A stretch of 64,000 nt of DNA. Origin: Diaporthe sp. PMI_573. Lineage: Eukaryota; Ascomycota; Sordariomycetes; Diaporthales; Diaporthaceae. The DNA lies in NCBI GenBank assembly GCA_021399435.1, contig JAJTUP010000139.1, forward strand, positions 1 through 64,000. The letters are read 5' to 3'. The translations under genes and the position numbers were made by a program. Shown here in pieces: positions 30,673 through 42,262 of this stretch (positions within the stretch are counted from its first letter, which is position 1; every line of letters begins with the position of its first letter). Below the pieces are notes generated by a model. It made no database searches, had not been told where the DNA came from, and saw only the letters and a list, made by a program, of their open reading frames with translations.

Positions 30673-32560
30673 TTATCGACGCAAATATCCCCTTCTACGG
30701 CATTGAACACCCTCTTTTCCGCGAACTCCTTCTGGTACTTAATAGGGACTTCATCAATGAGCTCTTACCTGAAAGCGCTGATACAGTCAAGAATTGGATC
30801 ACTATGGAGTACGAAACTCGAAAGACACTTCTAAAGCGTGAGTTCCAAGTGGCTCGGAGCAAAATCCATATCACCTTTGACCTCTGGACTTCTCCAAACA
30901 ATATTGCATTGCTTTCCATTATCGCCCACTTTGTTGACACTTCTGGGAAGCTCCAGATACGTCTATTGTCCCTTGAACGGGTTGAAGGCAGCCACGGAGG
31001 CGAGAACCAGGCCCGGATCATGGTCCAGTTGTTTAGGGACTTCGATATTAGCAAGAAACTCGGCTTCTTTACTGCTGATAACGCAGATTCTTGCGATACG
31101 GCAGTCAGGGCCATTCTTAAAGCGTTGAAGCCTCACTTAACTGAGTACCAAAGAGTCAAACTTGAAAGGCAGGTTCGAATCCGCTGCTTTGGCCACGTAC
31201 TCAACCTCTCTGCCAAGGCCTTCCTCGAGGGAGCTTCGTCAGAAATCTTCGACTCTGCCTATAATAAGGACAATCTTGATGTCGATACTGAACTGAGGCT
31301 TCTCAAAGAGTGGAGGAAATATGGCCCAGTTGGCAAGCTTCACAACGCCGTCCATTTCATCCGCAGATCCTCTCAACGGAGAGACCAATTCCTTGCAATC
31401 ACCACTGGTCGAATCCGCGCGGATGTATTGCAAGAGCTGGGGCTTTGGCTAATCGAAAAGGACGTGGTGGGCTTGATGGTGAAGGCAGACAACGATACGC
31501 GGTGGAATTCGATATACCTTATGATCCTTCGCGCTATCAAGCTTAAGGACATCATTGATACCTTCTGCAGGCTGAGCAGGACAGACGAGAAACCTGAAAA
31601 ACGGATCCCTGAAGAAGATGTCTTGCAACACGAAGACTGGCTCGTCCTCACGGAAATCCTCGAAATCTTGAAGCCATATATCGAGTATACCAAATACTTT
31701 GAGGGCAGGGAACCCAGGTTTGCGGAGGTCATCTCAACAGTCTGTTGCTTGCAAGACCACCTCAAGGAAATGCAAAAACGCTATAATGAGGGCCTTGTTG
31801 GTACACCTTTCGAGACACCACAGATCGATCTAGAAGGGCCTTCCTTTGGGTCTTCCGATTCAGCTGAAAGCTGTATATTTGTTGCAGGTGACGAATCCCA
31901 GATGCCTCGGCGCTCGCAGAGGGAAATCAGACTTCCTACCCGCCTCCAAGAAGCTGGAAAAGTACAGGAATCTGATGGAGGAGACAGGGGTCTATTGGGC
32001 GGCAATGATTCTGCACCCAGCTCACAAGACACGGTTTATCGAAGTCTACTACCCCGAACGCAAGGAGGCCATTGTCAAGGACTTCAGGGCTTTGTTTGAC
32101 GACTCATACGTGGATAGGGCAAGCGGGAGCTCTCAGCCAGTTCCTCAGAATGCCCAGGCGAAGAAGACGAAGACTCCGTGGATCACTAAGGGCAATTATT
32201 ATCAGACCCAACAACCACGCTTGATCGACGAGATTGAGGACTACCTTTCAGAGCCTCCACGGCCATTGGCTGAGGAAGAGGAGACTAATCAGGGAGGTGG
32301 GAGGAAGCTGAGGACCTTATTTCGTGGTGATCAGCAGAAAGGGCAAGTGGCCAAGGCTGTATCGAATGGCAATAGACTTCTTGACTATTCCTGCCATGTC
32401 AAGCGAGTGTGAGAGGTGCTTCAGCGTTGCGAAGCTTCAGATCTCTTCTCAGAGGCATCGGCAACACTTGCAACGATGAAGTCTTGTCAATGCCTCAAGA
32501 ACTGGGCTAGGATGGGTATGTTCAATTGGAAAGAGATGGGAGTTAGTAAAGCCTCTGGAG
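30673..32560 (+). pseudogene. hAT transposase, 5'-truncated and frameshifted
   Basis: Coding similarity starts at the LTR edge (DANIPFYGIEHPLFRELL) and runs through hAT hallmarks: ITFDLWTSP (30872-30898), GFFTADNADSCD, IRCFGHVLNLSAKAF (31180-31225), a KLHNAVHFIR segment, EILKPYIEYTKYFEG. After a shift near 31880 comes the region around YWAAMILHPAHK. After another shift near 32395 the C-terminal dimerisation motif appears (AMSSECERCFSVAKL, ~32395-32440). The BED finger and N-terminus are missing because the retroelement lies there. hAT transposases cut and paste DNA with 8-bp target duplications; this copy cannot. Sequence is not RIP-like, in contrast to the HET relic on the other side of the retroelement. 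Confidence 0.88.
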
Positions 32561-33159
32561 AGAGCTCTGGAGGTTAGTCTAGGCCTAGGACAGTTTAGTA
32601 GGACTTGTCAAATACCACAAGTCAAGTCAAATCTACGTCAGAAACAAACAAATATAGCCTGAAAATAGGCCAAGTCGACAAGTCTGGGGGCCGACTTGAC
32701 TTACTTGGCTTGTTAGGAACGCTGATTTAAAGAATATTCAACTGATGCATGCCTTGAACCAAAAGCGCTTCTAGAATCAGCGATAACACTCAACATAAAC
32801 CGCCTGCATCCACAACCCCGACTTCAAAACAGATCTCATCCTATCAATCAAACTGACGATTGAAGAGATCTGGTCGTCATTTGCGTTATACCGTGAGTTG
32901 GTCAATGGCGAGGCAACTTAAACTATGCTGTCAAAGGAAAATGGATGCACCGACTTTCCTCTGACAGCACAGCAGTTATCTAGCTAGGCTTTACACGGCA
33001 ATATTCCTAACTGGGTGAGTATAGATTCATGGATGACCTGTAACTGCAAACTTGGTGGGGAATTCTACTGTGCCCTTTATGCTGCATGCAGCTGCTCAGA
33101 TCAAATGAGATCATTGTGTGTCCCTTTACCTATATCTTCCCCTCGACTTGTGCTTTTGT
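32561..33159. other. hAT 3' end and spacer
   Basis: At about 32600-32720 the motif CAAGTC/GACTTG is repeated in both orientations, as expected for subterminal sequence of a hAT element. The rest holds nothing recognisable. Confidence 0.35.
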
Positions 33160-33236
33160 GAGTTTATACACTAGTGTTTCATAAGATAAGATGAAGGATT
33201 AGTCTACTGTTTGTCTATGCTAGCTATTTGCTAGCA
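33160..33236. repeat. Short dispersed repeat, copy 2
   Basis: Ends match 14401-14485 (GTGAGTTTATACACTAGTGT at left, GCTAGCTATTTGCTAGCA at right), same orientation. Confidence 0.5.
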
Positions 33237-33615
33237 AAGCCAAACAAAAGATAAATACAGAGACTCTCTCGCCCTTTAAATAGACTCGATAGTCACATTG
33301 AATATACACACAATTTTCTCACAGCTTCTACATCTTAGTGTGACTCCGGGTTCTTTAATTTTAATTCGAAAATAGTCGTTGTCTTTACATCAACCCTCAA
33401 ACGTTAGAGTGTCGCTGTCCACAGTATACACAATTGGAGGCTAGCCTGCCTAAGCTGGAATGTGAAAGCATGTTAACTGTAACAAGATCTTGTGGGCTGT
33501 AATGATAATGTCACGCTTTGCACCACTGCTCTATTCGTGCAAAAGTGACGCCACTATTTGCCATGCTATTGCGGAGACGAGATGATAGATAGTGTCAAGA
33601 CCGGGGGGAAGAGTA

Positions 33616-34200
33616 TTTGCACTCAAATGCAATGCTCAGTTTAACAAAAACAAAAACCTCAAACAACACATCAAGACACATACTGGACCCTACTCACATA
33701 TTAAGAACTTTATATGCACCCAATGCAAAACCAAGTCTGTTGAGTCACTCTCTGATTTTGCTGTTATATGCGCAACTCTGCCTGACCATCTTGAAAGCTT
33801 TGAATATGATCCGCTCGCTGATGTGAATCGCTATACTTGTCCAGAGATGATGCTACCTATCACATTCGGAGGTTTCTCTGACTCACAGGGGTTTCGACAG
33901 TCTGTGAACATACAGAATACGTTCGGCCCGACGATTGCATCGGCAGCCTTACCAATTGAAGAGCCGTTTCAAACTGGCAACACGTCTAATTCAAGGAGCA
34001 ATCAGGCAGTGTTGGACCCTCATATGCTTGAACAAAACCGATCTTAGCATATTTTACGGATGGGCGAGGCAGCGTGGTCGCCTTTTTCTACTCCCGACAA
34101 CTATGAAGCAGGTCTAGCTGGGTCCTAGTGCAACCTCAGTGCCCCTTGGCCCACAAATCCAGAGGTATCTCTTCAGGGATATTACTCAAACCACCTGGGT
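33616..34200 (+). pseudogene. C2H2 factor paralogue, truncated and broken
   Basis: The frame at 33592-34047 first shows a finger-like start (LKCNAQFNKNKNLKQHIKTH, 33622-33681). From 33736 on it parallels residues ~50-160 of the intact C2H2 protein at 12184-13434: shared YDPLADVN, GGFSDS, EPFQ, SNQAVL versus SNEAVL. After a stop at 34047 the similarity goes on in another frame (AAWSPFSTPDNYEAGLAGS, ~34070-34126) through an in-frame TAG, to about 34195. The Cys/His cluster of the intact copy is absent. A diverged, dead duplicate of the 12-kb gene, in opposite orientation. Confidence 0.75.
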
Positions 34201-34907
34201 AGATGATGGTTTTAGATGTCTCGGTGACGGGGCTGCCCAGACGGTTGGTGACTTGCTGGTTGATACAGAACCCGGATATAGACATCCACACGGTTAAGCC
34301 GTTCTTGTTGTGCTAGAACAGCTCCATCAACTATGGAAAGTGGCGGCTCAAGGTATCCAAGATCTATACGTCGGATACCATTCTCAGGGCAACATCCTTT
34401 GGTTGGTGAAATCCTTTGTATATGGGGATACATTTTGCGACTGGCCGGGAGAGTAATGGAAACGTAGAAGTCCGGTCTCCTCTTAATCAAGGAGTATATA
34501 CTACAGGACTCCCATATTTATATTTAATGAATCAGGTACATTTGGCTCTGTAACGATGAGAGAAGTACCATTGTCTAGGAGGTGGTAGAAACCCACTTTA
34601 ATGGATACTTGTTTCGGTATTTTCCCATGTGCGTACTATGCAGTACTTCGAAATTTTATCAAAGTACTCTACTGGCTTTTTAAAAGAGCTCACGTTGTGT
34701 CCTTCGTAGTCAACTACAAGGACGACATAGAGTTCAGGCAGATCCAGATACGCAGTACCTTAATTTCATACGTATTTTTCTTTATATCCTTTGTCAATCA
34801 TCTAGCGTTATATATTCGGTTACTCATCTAAATTCCGATTTTCAATGCGTCGTGCCATCGAACATATTCTTACGTCGTGCTATATATTTTTCAAAAGCGA
34901 GGTCACC
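34201..34907. other. Spacer and promoter of the secreted-protein relic
   Basis: A minus-strand 92-codon frame at 34212-34490 is unsupported. TATATATTTT at 34880-34889 may be a TATA box for the gene starting at 34908. Confidence 0.4.
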
Positions 34908-35463
34908 ATGAAATCCATATTCGCCAATGTCCTCCTCTTCTTGGCCATTACTGTAACGGGCATAGCGATTGATCCCGTGTCTGCGGCCGTGACCGCCACC
35001 ATGACGGAGCCACTCTGCATCAACGGCTGCGCTGGAGAAGCGACTCCACTCTCTGTGGCTGAAGTATTAGCCACGGTGACTGATTCCATCAACAACGTCG
35101 ACACAAATGGCAGCCAGGCCACTGTAGACAAGCGCTGGTCCAAGGGGCGCAACTCGCTCTGCTTCACCTCCAGCAGCCTAGTCATGGCGGGCTACTACGC
35201 CATCTACCTGGACGGCTGGGGTCAAGAGCACGATGGCTGCGGAAGGGAGCCCTTGACAATCTTCGCGGCCAGTGCGACAGGTCTGGTACTGGACTTGTCA
35301 GAACTGGGGATCTGGCGTGCTGCTGACGTTCTACCTCTCGGGCCCTCCTAGAGCCAAATGTGCTATGGACGCCATGTGGCTTGCTTCGCCGAGTGACCAG
35401 CGGGAGGAGGGCCTCTGCTGCGTCTATCTAGGATCTGGTATTGGGACATTGAACACCTGCTAG
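34908..35463 (+). pseudogene. Secreted cysteine-containing protein, frameshifted
   Basis: Start ATG 34908 in a good context (CACCATGAA). Residues 1-~26 are a clear signal peptide (KSIFANVLLFLAITVTG). A propeptide follows that ends in a Kex2-type site (VDKR, ~35128-35139), then the mature part with Cys, Gly and Trp residues (LDGWGQEHDGCG). From there similarity moves through two more frames: one covering ~35249-35275 and another from ~35272 to 35463 with a Cys/Trp-rich end (MWLASPS, LCC). Two small indels therefore disrupt the gene unless an unusual splice repairs it. It resembles uncharacterised secreted fungal proteins; I do not assign an activity. The first frame alone would give a truncated product ending at 35351. 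Confidence 0.6.
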
Positions 35464-36894
35464 CTTACTTGTGAATTTGTGTTTGTAGTTTTGGGCACTT
35501 CTGTAGCGCAAAATTAGCCTGTCTGTATGAAACTCGGGCGCCAGCTCTAGACGGCGATCTTTTCATACAAAATTGATTAAACAGCGAAATCGCAGAACAA
35601 TGGCGGTTCCGTTTTCACTTCACAGTTTTTATATTTGTAAAACCTCATTACAGATCTTAGTCTAGTTTTACTTCATACAATCGTTTACACTAACTATGTA
35701 ACAAAAATTAAGATCTTCGCCTAGCTTAATAAAAGGAAAATGTAAAGACGAAGTAGATATAGGAGGCGACGTCGTGGTAATCACCCTCACTATCCTCTGA
35801 AGTTTCGTACATTTTATACATTATAGAACGCTTGGCTACATGACGTGTTGCCTGTGGTCCCGATTACGGTATTTCGGCGGTGGAGGCTAGACTCGCCATC
35901 AACACTGTACATTACCATTTTTTGGTCAACCACCATCGAGCCGTTTGGCGTAACGAAAATCCACGAGCTTAAAATCACTAATTTCGGGTCCATCTATTAT
36001 ATGAATATCCTTATTACACTGTCTGGGCCCAATCAAATCAAAGTACGACGGATAATGGGCATAAGAATCGGACCTCTTAATGTGAGCGTTAATATTTTAG
36101 TTCTAAGAAAGCTTATAAGAAGCCTAAACTTGTGACCCCACCCGGAATCTATAAATTCAGGACACTGACACATCATGGTATTTGCGCTTCACTGGATTAT
36201 AGTCTACGACTCTCGGAATCGCATGAAATAAAGGGGCTCGCCATGGAGGCATTAGAGACTGCAACGTTTTACAACAATGGCGAACACCAAAATGCCCAGG
36301 ACACACTCCGAACAAACTATATCCCACGAATCCTAGCCCAAGGCCATCTTTGCGACTATTACCCATATACAGGCTCTCGTGTAGTCGCTCCCATCAACGT
36401 CGCCTTCTCATAACCCTCGTTCGCAGCCAGTTTTACATTGGAATATGGGAGCCAGGCGCCCAGCAACAAATGCGGTGCAACTTCCGAGCTGTCACCTCGC
36501 TAGCTTGATCGCGACGCCGTTGGACTGCTTTGGAGGTACAGCATACAGCGAAGCAACGTGCACCTACATGGGGAACACCATTTCCGCAGCTCCGCCATCG
36601 TATCTCCTTGTGTGATAAAGCTGGGAAGTGTAAGTCGATGCGAGTTGCAAGGTTCTGCTAGGCCCATTCAGGTGCGTTTAAACAATCTTGAAATTGGGAA
36701 GGAGGGGAGACCGAAGGATTCTGTTGTTCGGGGCTGCCTGGATGACAATATACTATACTGTTTTCCAATCAAAGGACTTGTCTCTCTTCCTCGAGATTTT
36801 GTGGCTGAGATTTAAGGCAGTTGAATACTTTGAGATGCGCCGTGAGGAAATGACCAGATGTACTGTAGATCATGTTAGAGTGTCTTCGGTATCC
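35464..36894. other. No gene seen
   Basis: AT-rich to 36.1 kb. A plus-strand frame at 36132-36413 (93 codons) has a plausible composition but matches nothing I know; similar frames exist on the other strand. Confidence 0.4.
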
Positions 36895-37110
36895 TCATCG
36901 CCGTGTAAATCCCAGACGGCTCCGCACTTGCCCTTGAAATACAACCAAATCGGCAGATTCGTTGTACCATCCCCGGTACCGCCCATAACCCAAGTCAACT
37001 GTACGCGAAGATTCATTGACATGCGCCCGCGAAGCAACACGAGCATATGGCGACGGCAGTGCAGCGGCCCCGAGAATGAAGAGCACGATAGAAGCAAGGA
37101 TTGTTGACAT
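36895..37110 (-). pseudogene. Type-B carboxylesterase, N-terminal fragment
   Basis: 71-codon minus-strand frame from ATG 37110. It begins with a signal peptide (STILASIVLFILGAAALPSP) followed by the start of the carboxylesterase/lipase type-B fold (VDLGYGRYRGWYN, then LVVFQG). In the family this is followed by an IRYA-type motif and some 450 more residues with a Ser-Glu-His triad. Here the frame ends a few residues later and nothing downstream fits. A relic; a hAT N-terminal fragment lies beyond its 5' end. Confidence 0.6.
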
Positions 37111-37163
37111 GATCGGGGAAGGCTTGAATTACTCTACCGCAGAGACCCAAACAACTCAACGTA

Positions 37164-37194
37164 ATCAACGAGTTGATCAACGAGTTGATCAACG
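37164..37194. repeat. Tandem 12-bp repeat
   Basis: ATCAACGAGTTG in about 2.6 copies; each unit contains a near-palindrome (CAACGAGTTG). Probably subterminal binding sites of the hAT remnant that starts at 37499. Confidence 0.7.
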
Positions 37195-37498
37195 GCCAAC
37201 TCAACCAACTCAATGGAGGACTTTATTAGTAAGCTGCCCAACTCAATATTACCTTGAAGTTGGTGGATCTCGTTGATTTCGTTGATATAAAGTGGGTCTA
37301 CTAGCCACTGTTAGTGACTGTAACTGCGGACTGGTATAAATCCTAACAGCGACCCCGTAACTAAGGCTATGTGTGGCTTGTACGTAAGGCAGATCACCTA
37401 ATTTCCCTGGCCGCCACCTCCTTTTACCCTCAATTCTGCTTGTAACTTCCACATCGATTTCAACAGCTACACCGATTGCATTGCGTAACTAGCTCAGG

Positions 37499-37960
37499 AT
37501 GAGTATTTTATCAGATTCTGACGCCATCACTGCTGTTGACGATGATGGAAATTTTAGGTCGTCTCCAGCGCCTTCTACAGCTTTCACGCCATTCTCGCCA
37601 GCTCGACGTTCTCAGTCCACCTCGCCAGATTCCACTACCAAAGAGCGGCAATATGAAGAATCTCTTTGGCGCCGTTTCCCCGGCTTCACCTGGTCTCAAA
37701 TACTAATTCCTGGGCCTGGGAGTATGGGTACGATATCCAGAAAGGCAACGACAGGAAGTGGGTTTGCAAAATTTGCATCCGCAAGAACACTCTTAAGCCA
37801 AAGACCTTCACATCAACGGGCATCCAAAATACCCTAAACCACCTCTATGACGACCACGGGATTTGTGCGCCTGAAGGGAAGACAAAAGTTTCTATAAGTC
37901 TTGGGCTGGTTGGGGAGGGAATATTTTTATACAGCTCAACAGGAGCTTTTTTTGTCAATT
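37499..37960 (+). pseudogene. hAT transposase, N-terminal BED-finger fragment
   Basis: From ATG 37499 a Ser/Pro-rich N-terminal tail runs to RRFPGFTWSQ (~37700). After a one-frame shift the sequence continues as WEYGYDIQKG, then a BED-type zinc finger: Cys-x2-Cys (WVCKICIRK) with a distal His pair (LNHLYDDHG) ending at about 37865. This is the usual start of a fungal hAT transposase. The frame then runs into unrelated sequence at ~37890, before the RNase H-like core. It is the complementary half to the core-only copy at 30673-32560, but I cannot show they belong to one family. Confidence 0.65.
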
Positions 37961-38757
37961 CTTTTTCTCGATTTAAATTCGGAGCTTGCGGTCTCGTATC
38001 TTAGAATTCTATAGACCTTAAAAATATGGACTCAATTCTTATTACTTTAAATCCAGGCGGTGAACCTACCCGTCTGAAATTAGGATTTCTACCCTCAGAC
38101 TTCGAAACAGTGGTATGGCGAGATCCGGGCCGCCTACACTATCGCACGTACTACAACCTCTCGATTTGGGCGTGCTGCTTTACCAAATGTCCTGACAGGA
38201 GGGCCACTGAAAAACCTCATGTACTTTCAAGGGATCGGTCTGAGTCACAAGATAAGGGCAGCCTTTGTTGAAGCAGCCCCTTTTGCTCCTTGGCATCAAA
38301 GACTTTCTGCAGGGACCTCCGTACTTCATCATCTATTATACTTAATTGGAACGTTACAGTGCAATACATATAAAATGTAGAGCTACCGTAATGTAAGTAC
38401 CGTACATATGTAAATGAGCTGACATGTAAGGTGCAGAGCCAAAGTACATTGTACCTAACAGATTAGTACGGTATTTATAAATATTGGGGTTAAGGTAGTA
38501 GTGAGTGAATATAATGTGTTTTCATGGTATCACCGCGGGACCGTACTTTTGTGGCAAGCTGGTACTTATGTGTAAGCCATATCTTGAGTTGTATTCGTCC
38601 CTGCAATATTTGTTTCTTCTATACTACGAAATGTCGAGTTTAGATGGACGTACATATACTGTACCTCTGAGCTGAGACATCCCGGGTTGCTCAGGACTTT
38701 CTTTTCTTGTGTTTTCTCCTCCCTCCCCGCCTCTCTCTCCGGCGGTGCATAGAAAAA
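37961..38757. other. No gene; GTAC-rich stretch
   Basis: 38350-38560 repeats GTAC-containing words (CCGTAC, GTACGGTA) many times. May include the LTR of the copia remnant that follows, whose left end I cannot define. Confidence 0.35.
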
Positions 38758-38859
38758 GGAACCAAGAAAAGACATCATCATCAATACACACAGTTACCAC
38801 CCCATCAATTGGACCATAATTACACGTCCCACATACCTAAAAGGGTGATAATCTGACAA
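38758..38859 (+). repeat. Copia leader/LTR end, copy 1
   Basis: Near-exact reverse complement of 51748-51847 (about 100 bp). It spans the presumed LTR 3' end (CAATACACA) and untranslated leader upstream of the gag-like frame at 38893. Confidence 0.75.
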
Positions 38860-38892
38860 TTAAGAGTCTCACTGCCTCAAGCCGATTCAAAC

Positions 38893-39327
38893 ATGGCAGA
38901 TTACGTAAACACGAAGACCCTCAACGCGATACTAGCGAAACCAGGCGACTGGAACGATTGGCACCACGAATTCGAGCTCCAGGCCCAAACGTTTGGACTT
39001 GAATCCCACATAACGAATAAGACTTCCCTACTCCCTCAGCCGGAGATGCCGGATATTCGAAAGAAGAAATACATCAAGAAACCACACGCACAGCGAAATG
39101 CGAGATCACAGACGACCAACGACGAGGAAGAGGACGAAGAAACAATCCAAGAAAAGAACAATGGACAATGGATGATGACCGATCTGACCGACAATGGTCT
39201 TAAGGCATTTAATCTTGACCTCACCTGGTATAAACAACTTGACGCATCGTACAAGGAGGAACGGCAGTCAGTAGAGAAGCTCACAAGGTGGCTGCTCCAA
39301 ACTGTTGCCCCTGCATACAAGTCATGA
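38893..39327 (+). pseudogene. Ty1/copia-type gag fragment
   Basis: 144 codons from ATG 38893. The start (TLNAILAKPGDWNDWHHEFE) and later LTWYKQLDASYKEERQSVEKL and WLLQTVAP match the N-terminal gag region of fungal copia elements, where a short protein-specific start precedes the gag domain. The frame stops at 39327 with no zinc knuckle, protease or integrase after it. Preceded by a leader repeated in inverted orientation at 51.8 kb. A truncated element. Confidence 0.55.
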
Positions 39328-40341
39328 GTGCCCGAGGTATAGTATTTCAAGGAATGTACTATCTTACCGTACGGTACTTATTGGATGATATTTGTCTGTC
39401 CTTCACGAGCGCGTCAACCAGATACAAACTAATGCTCAGCAGAATTTCTCCAAGTCACGACTTGGTGTAAACCGGTCTTGTGCTGACCACGTTTGCAGCT
39501 TCCTCGACCCAGTGCTCAAATCGAACACAGAGATCCAATCCAATTTGGAGAAACTAGCAGATGCCGTCGAAGACTACATGGAAGATTTCTGGATGTCTTC
39601 TGTAAACGTAGTGTGCGAGTCGAATTCGCCATTCCTGAAGTTCCTCCTGGAGGAAAAGATTGCTGGGATCTATTCGTGATAAGAAATGGCAACACCAGCT
39701 CCATCAAGGCTGTCAGTCCATCGGTGCCCTCTGGGGAGGACCAGTTCATAGGTAGACTGGACTTACACCAATTGGGCTACTGTGACCGGAAAAAGCGGAA
39801 AGCCGGGAGACTTGGACAAGCCTGCATACTGAAATGACGAACACCTGCACATATTCAAGATTATCGAAAGCGTTCCCTCGAGCAATACTATTGTTATAGA
39901 ATCAACCAGGGACTATTGAATGATTTACGTGAAGATTTATAAATCGATGTCCACTTTAAACTCAACATTAAAACGGACATCCGCTCTAGCTCAACTTGGT
40001 CTCTTTTGCCTTACCACATCTCGTAACCTTGCTGCGAAGTCACCGAAGCACATCAAGTATATTCACACAGGACAAATCTGGTAACTGCAAAATGCAAAGG
40101 TAGTGAAGCTGAATGGAGCTTTGGATTTAAGTTATTTGTGCCGCCACTCAACTGCAACTCTGTCTAATGTATCCCAATATTGAATGTGGAAGTCTCTTGG
40201 CGAAGCGTCACCATTCCTGAGTCTACGTCAGGCCAGAATCTCATATATCTCATTCGCTTTGGGCCCAATTTCTAAAGTTTGAAATAGGGAAAGGGGAGGC
40301 TCTATATTATTTACGATTCTATATTTATCAACTTAATATTG
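39328..40341. other. No confident gene
   Basis: A plus-strand 95-codon frame at 39392-39679 looks protein-like (acidic, helical: LEKLADAVEDYMEDFW) but matches no family I know. It may be a remnant of the locus the copia element landed in. Confidence 0.35.
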
Positions 40342-40495
40342 TGTTACGGGGTGCAGTGTTTTGCGTTGCTTAGCGCGATGGTTTTTCTTTCTTGGCGCCG
40401 GCACTATAAGTACCGGCAAGCTTCCGCCACTCTCGAGAGCAGAAGGAACAATCAATCTCAATCTTCTTCTATTATAACTTGAAACCTGTGACTTT
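40342..40495 (+). repeat. Possible solo LTR of a gypsy-type element
   Basis: Starts TGTTACGGGGTGC, has a TATAAG at ~40406 and a stretch of ACAATCAATCTC, ending near CTATTATAACTTGAAACC. These are features I associate with fungal gypsy LTRs. The second LTR and a target duplication were not found, so the boundaries are approximate. Confidence 0.35.
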
Positions 40496-41713
40496 GTCTG
40501 ATCAGAACCACACCACCGGCGGTTGTTGCCTTCGTGGCCCTTCCGGCCCTTTTTCATTATCTTTGTGTTTTCTCTCGCGTCGGAGCCCTATTGCTTCTCG
40601 GTCGTTTCCTCGTCCAGCTCTGAGGGTCCGGCAGAATCGGGTCGTCTATGCATATTTGGTGGCCCGTTTTTAATATTCTTAAAGTTACTTTCAATTTCAA
40701 ATAACTACAGCATTTGTAAAACAAGACCCGGTCAGGGACGGAGGAAGGGCGATAAAGCCAACCCCTAATAAGAATTATGAAATGAAGTCTTGGTGTCTAT
40801 GATCTCGCCAGTCTGCTTAAATGCAAGCCACTTGAAAGGTTAGAAAAGTACGTTCAGAAAGCCATTGGCGGCCGCGGTAACGACCGACTTCGCTCGTTCA
40901 ATACCTACTCACTACAAGTAACACGAACTATCGAAATGCATAGAAGCCACTATAACCTAGTTAAGATGCAGATTGACAAAGCTGAAATGGCAGGATTCGA
41001 GGTCGTACTTACAACTAGCGATGGCAAGCAACATACCGTGGACTCGCGTATACTCGAGACATTACAATACATCGAATTCGAAAAAATGCAGAGTCGGCAT
41101 GCCAGATTACCCTGGACTATCCTCGATGATGAGCCATTAGGGCCCGCGATATGGGCTTCCAAATGTGCCTGTTCACGACCTGAGCTACAACTGGGACCTC
41201 TGCAATACACCTTTTGATGTCATTTTGCACACCAATTCTACGGGTAACCCAACCAATCTTTCAGGTGCACGCGCAGCATGTAGGGAGGCTAGAGGGAAGA
41301 GAAGACAAAGAGAGCAAGTATGTGGATAGGTCCAGGCCTTTGATTTTGCCTCTAACTTTGTCCACAGATAAAGTGCAGTCGACGAGAAGCTTGTCAGGCT
41401 CGATGTATGTTCCATACAGAGTTCTCCTATTACCGAATTTGAATTAGCAGTCTGTCTCTGCTTCTTTACCACATATGAGACAGAACAAACGTATGTCTGA
41501 CAGCAAGGCCATTATGAAAAGTGGTTTGGCATACCACTATATCTGCCGTCAAGCACTTAATACTTTTAGCAAATCGTGAGCCGTGATTCTGACCCGACTG
41601 CGCTGTTACTCTTGTTGTGCTTTCGTCGCAGACCCTCTATATACATGCCGAATTCCATAACATGACGGCCTGCAGCTATACGACGCTTCCACGCAATCTC
41701 TCGGTCTTGACTT
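40496..41713. other. No confident gene
   Basis: Plus-strand frame 40936-41217 (93 codons) is protein-like but unassigned. Other frames overlap on both strands. Confidence 0.35.
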
Positions 41714-42165
41714 CTAGGAAGAAGGCAAATTCTCTTTAACTTCAGGTTCGATATGTGCTGGTTTGACTCCTTCGAAGTAATCCGGCTTCGCATCCTTTAG
41801 ATGGGCTTCGGCAAATCGCTTTGTCGTGAAAGGTCGATTATACGCACACGGCACTTCAAGATCAAACGTGCCGAGAAGCAGTTTGTCGAGCAGTTTGGGA
41901 TCTCGCGGCTCTTCGCGCTCTTCGCAGAGGTCGGCATTGTCGTGGAAATCGTCTTTGAAGATGTCGAATGCGTTTCCAATTGCATACTCGGGCCTGCAGT
42001 CTATGCAAAGCCGGGCAATCTCGCGCACATGGCGAGCCAGCCGGGGGGTGTTCGCGATTTTTTCGAAGGAGTAACGATTGCGTGTGAGACATGACAGCGG
42101 GATTTGGTAGAAGAGCGCGGCGCGGGCAGCCGGCTTAATTCTTTTGGCAAATAAGACGCAAATTC
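41714..42165 (-). pseudogene. F-box-family protein fragment
   Basis: The minus strand reads NLRLIC, then after a likely 1-base shift near 42140 KRIKPAARAALFYQIPLSC, YSFEKIANTPRLARHVREI and RPEYAIGNAF, then an acidic tail to 41714. This resembles the segment just after the F-box in fungal F-box proteins, where an LRLVCKR-type helix leads into the first leucine-rich stretch. The F-box itself and the C-terminal part are missing. A relic. Confidence 0.45.
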
Positions 42166-42239
42166 TGGAAAAGGTACCACACGTATTTCAGCGTCTGTAA
42201 TTACACACGCATATAGATGCCGGACAGACAAGGGGCTAC

Positions 42240-42262
42240 AGCGGGGATGGGGGGGGGGGGGG
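42240..42262. repeat. Poly(G) run
   Basis: A G-rich run near 42243-42262. Length uncertain in assemblies. Confidence 0.7.

Noticed and set aside
31172..31182. GGTTCGAATCC, a tRNA T-loop-like sequence
   Set aside because: It lies inside hAT coding sequence (VRIRCFGH region) with no cloverleaf around it. No tRNA gene was recognised in the window.
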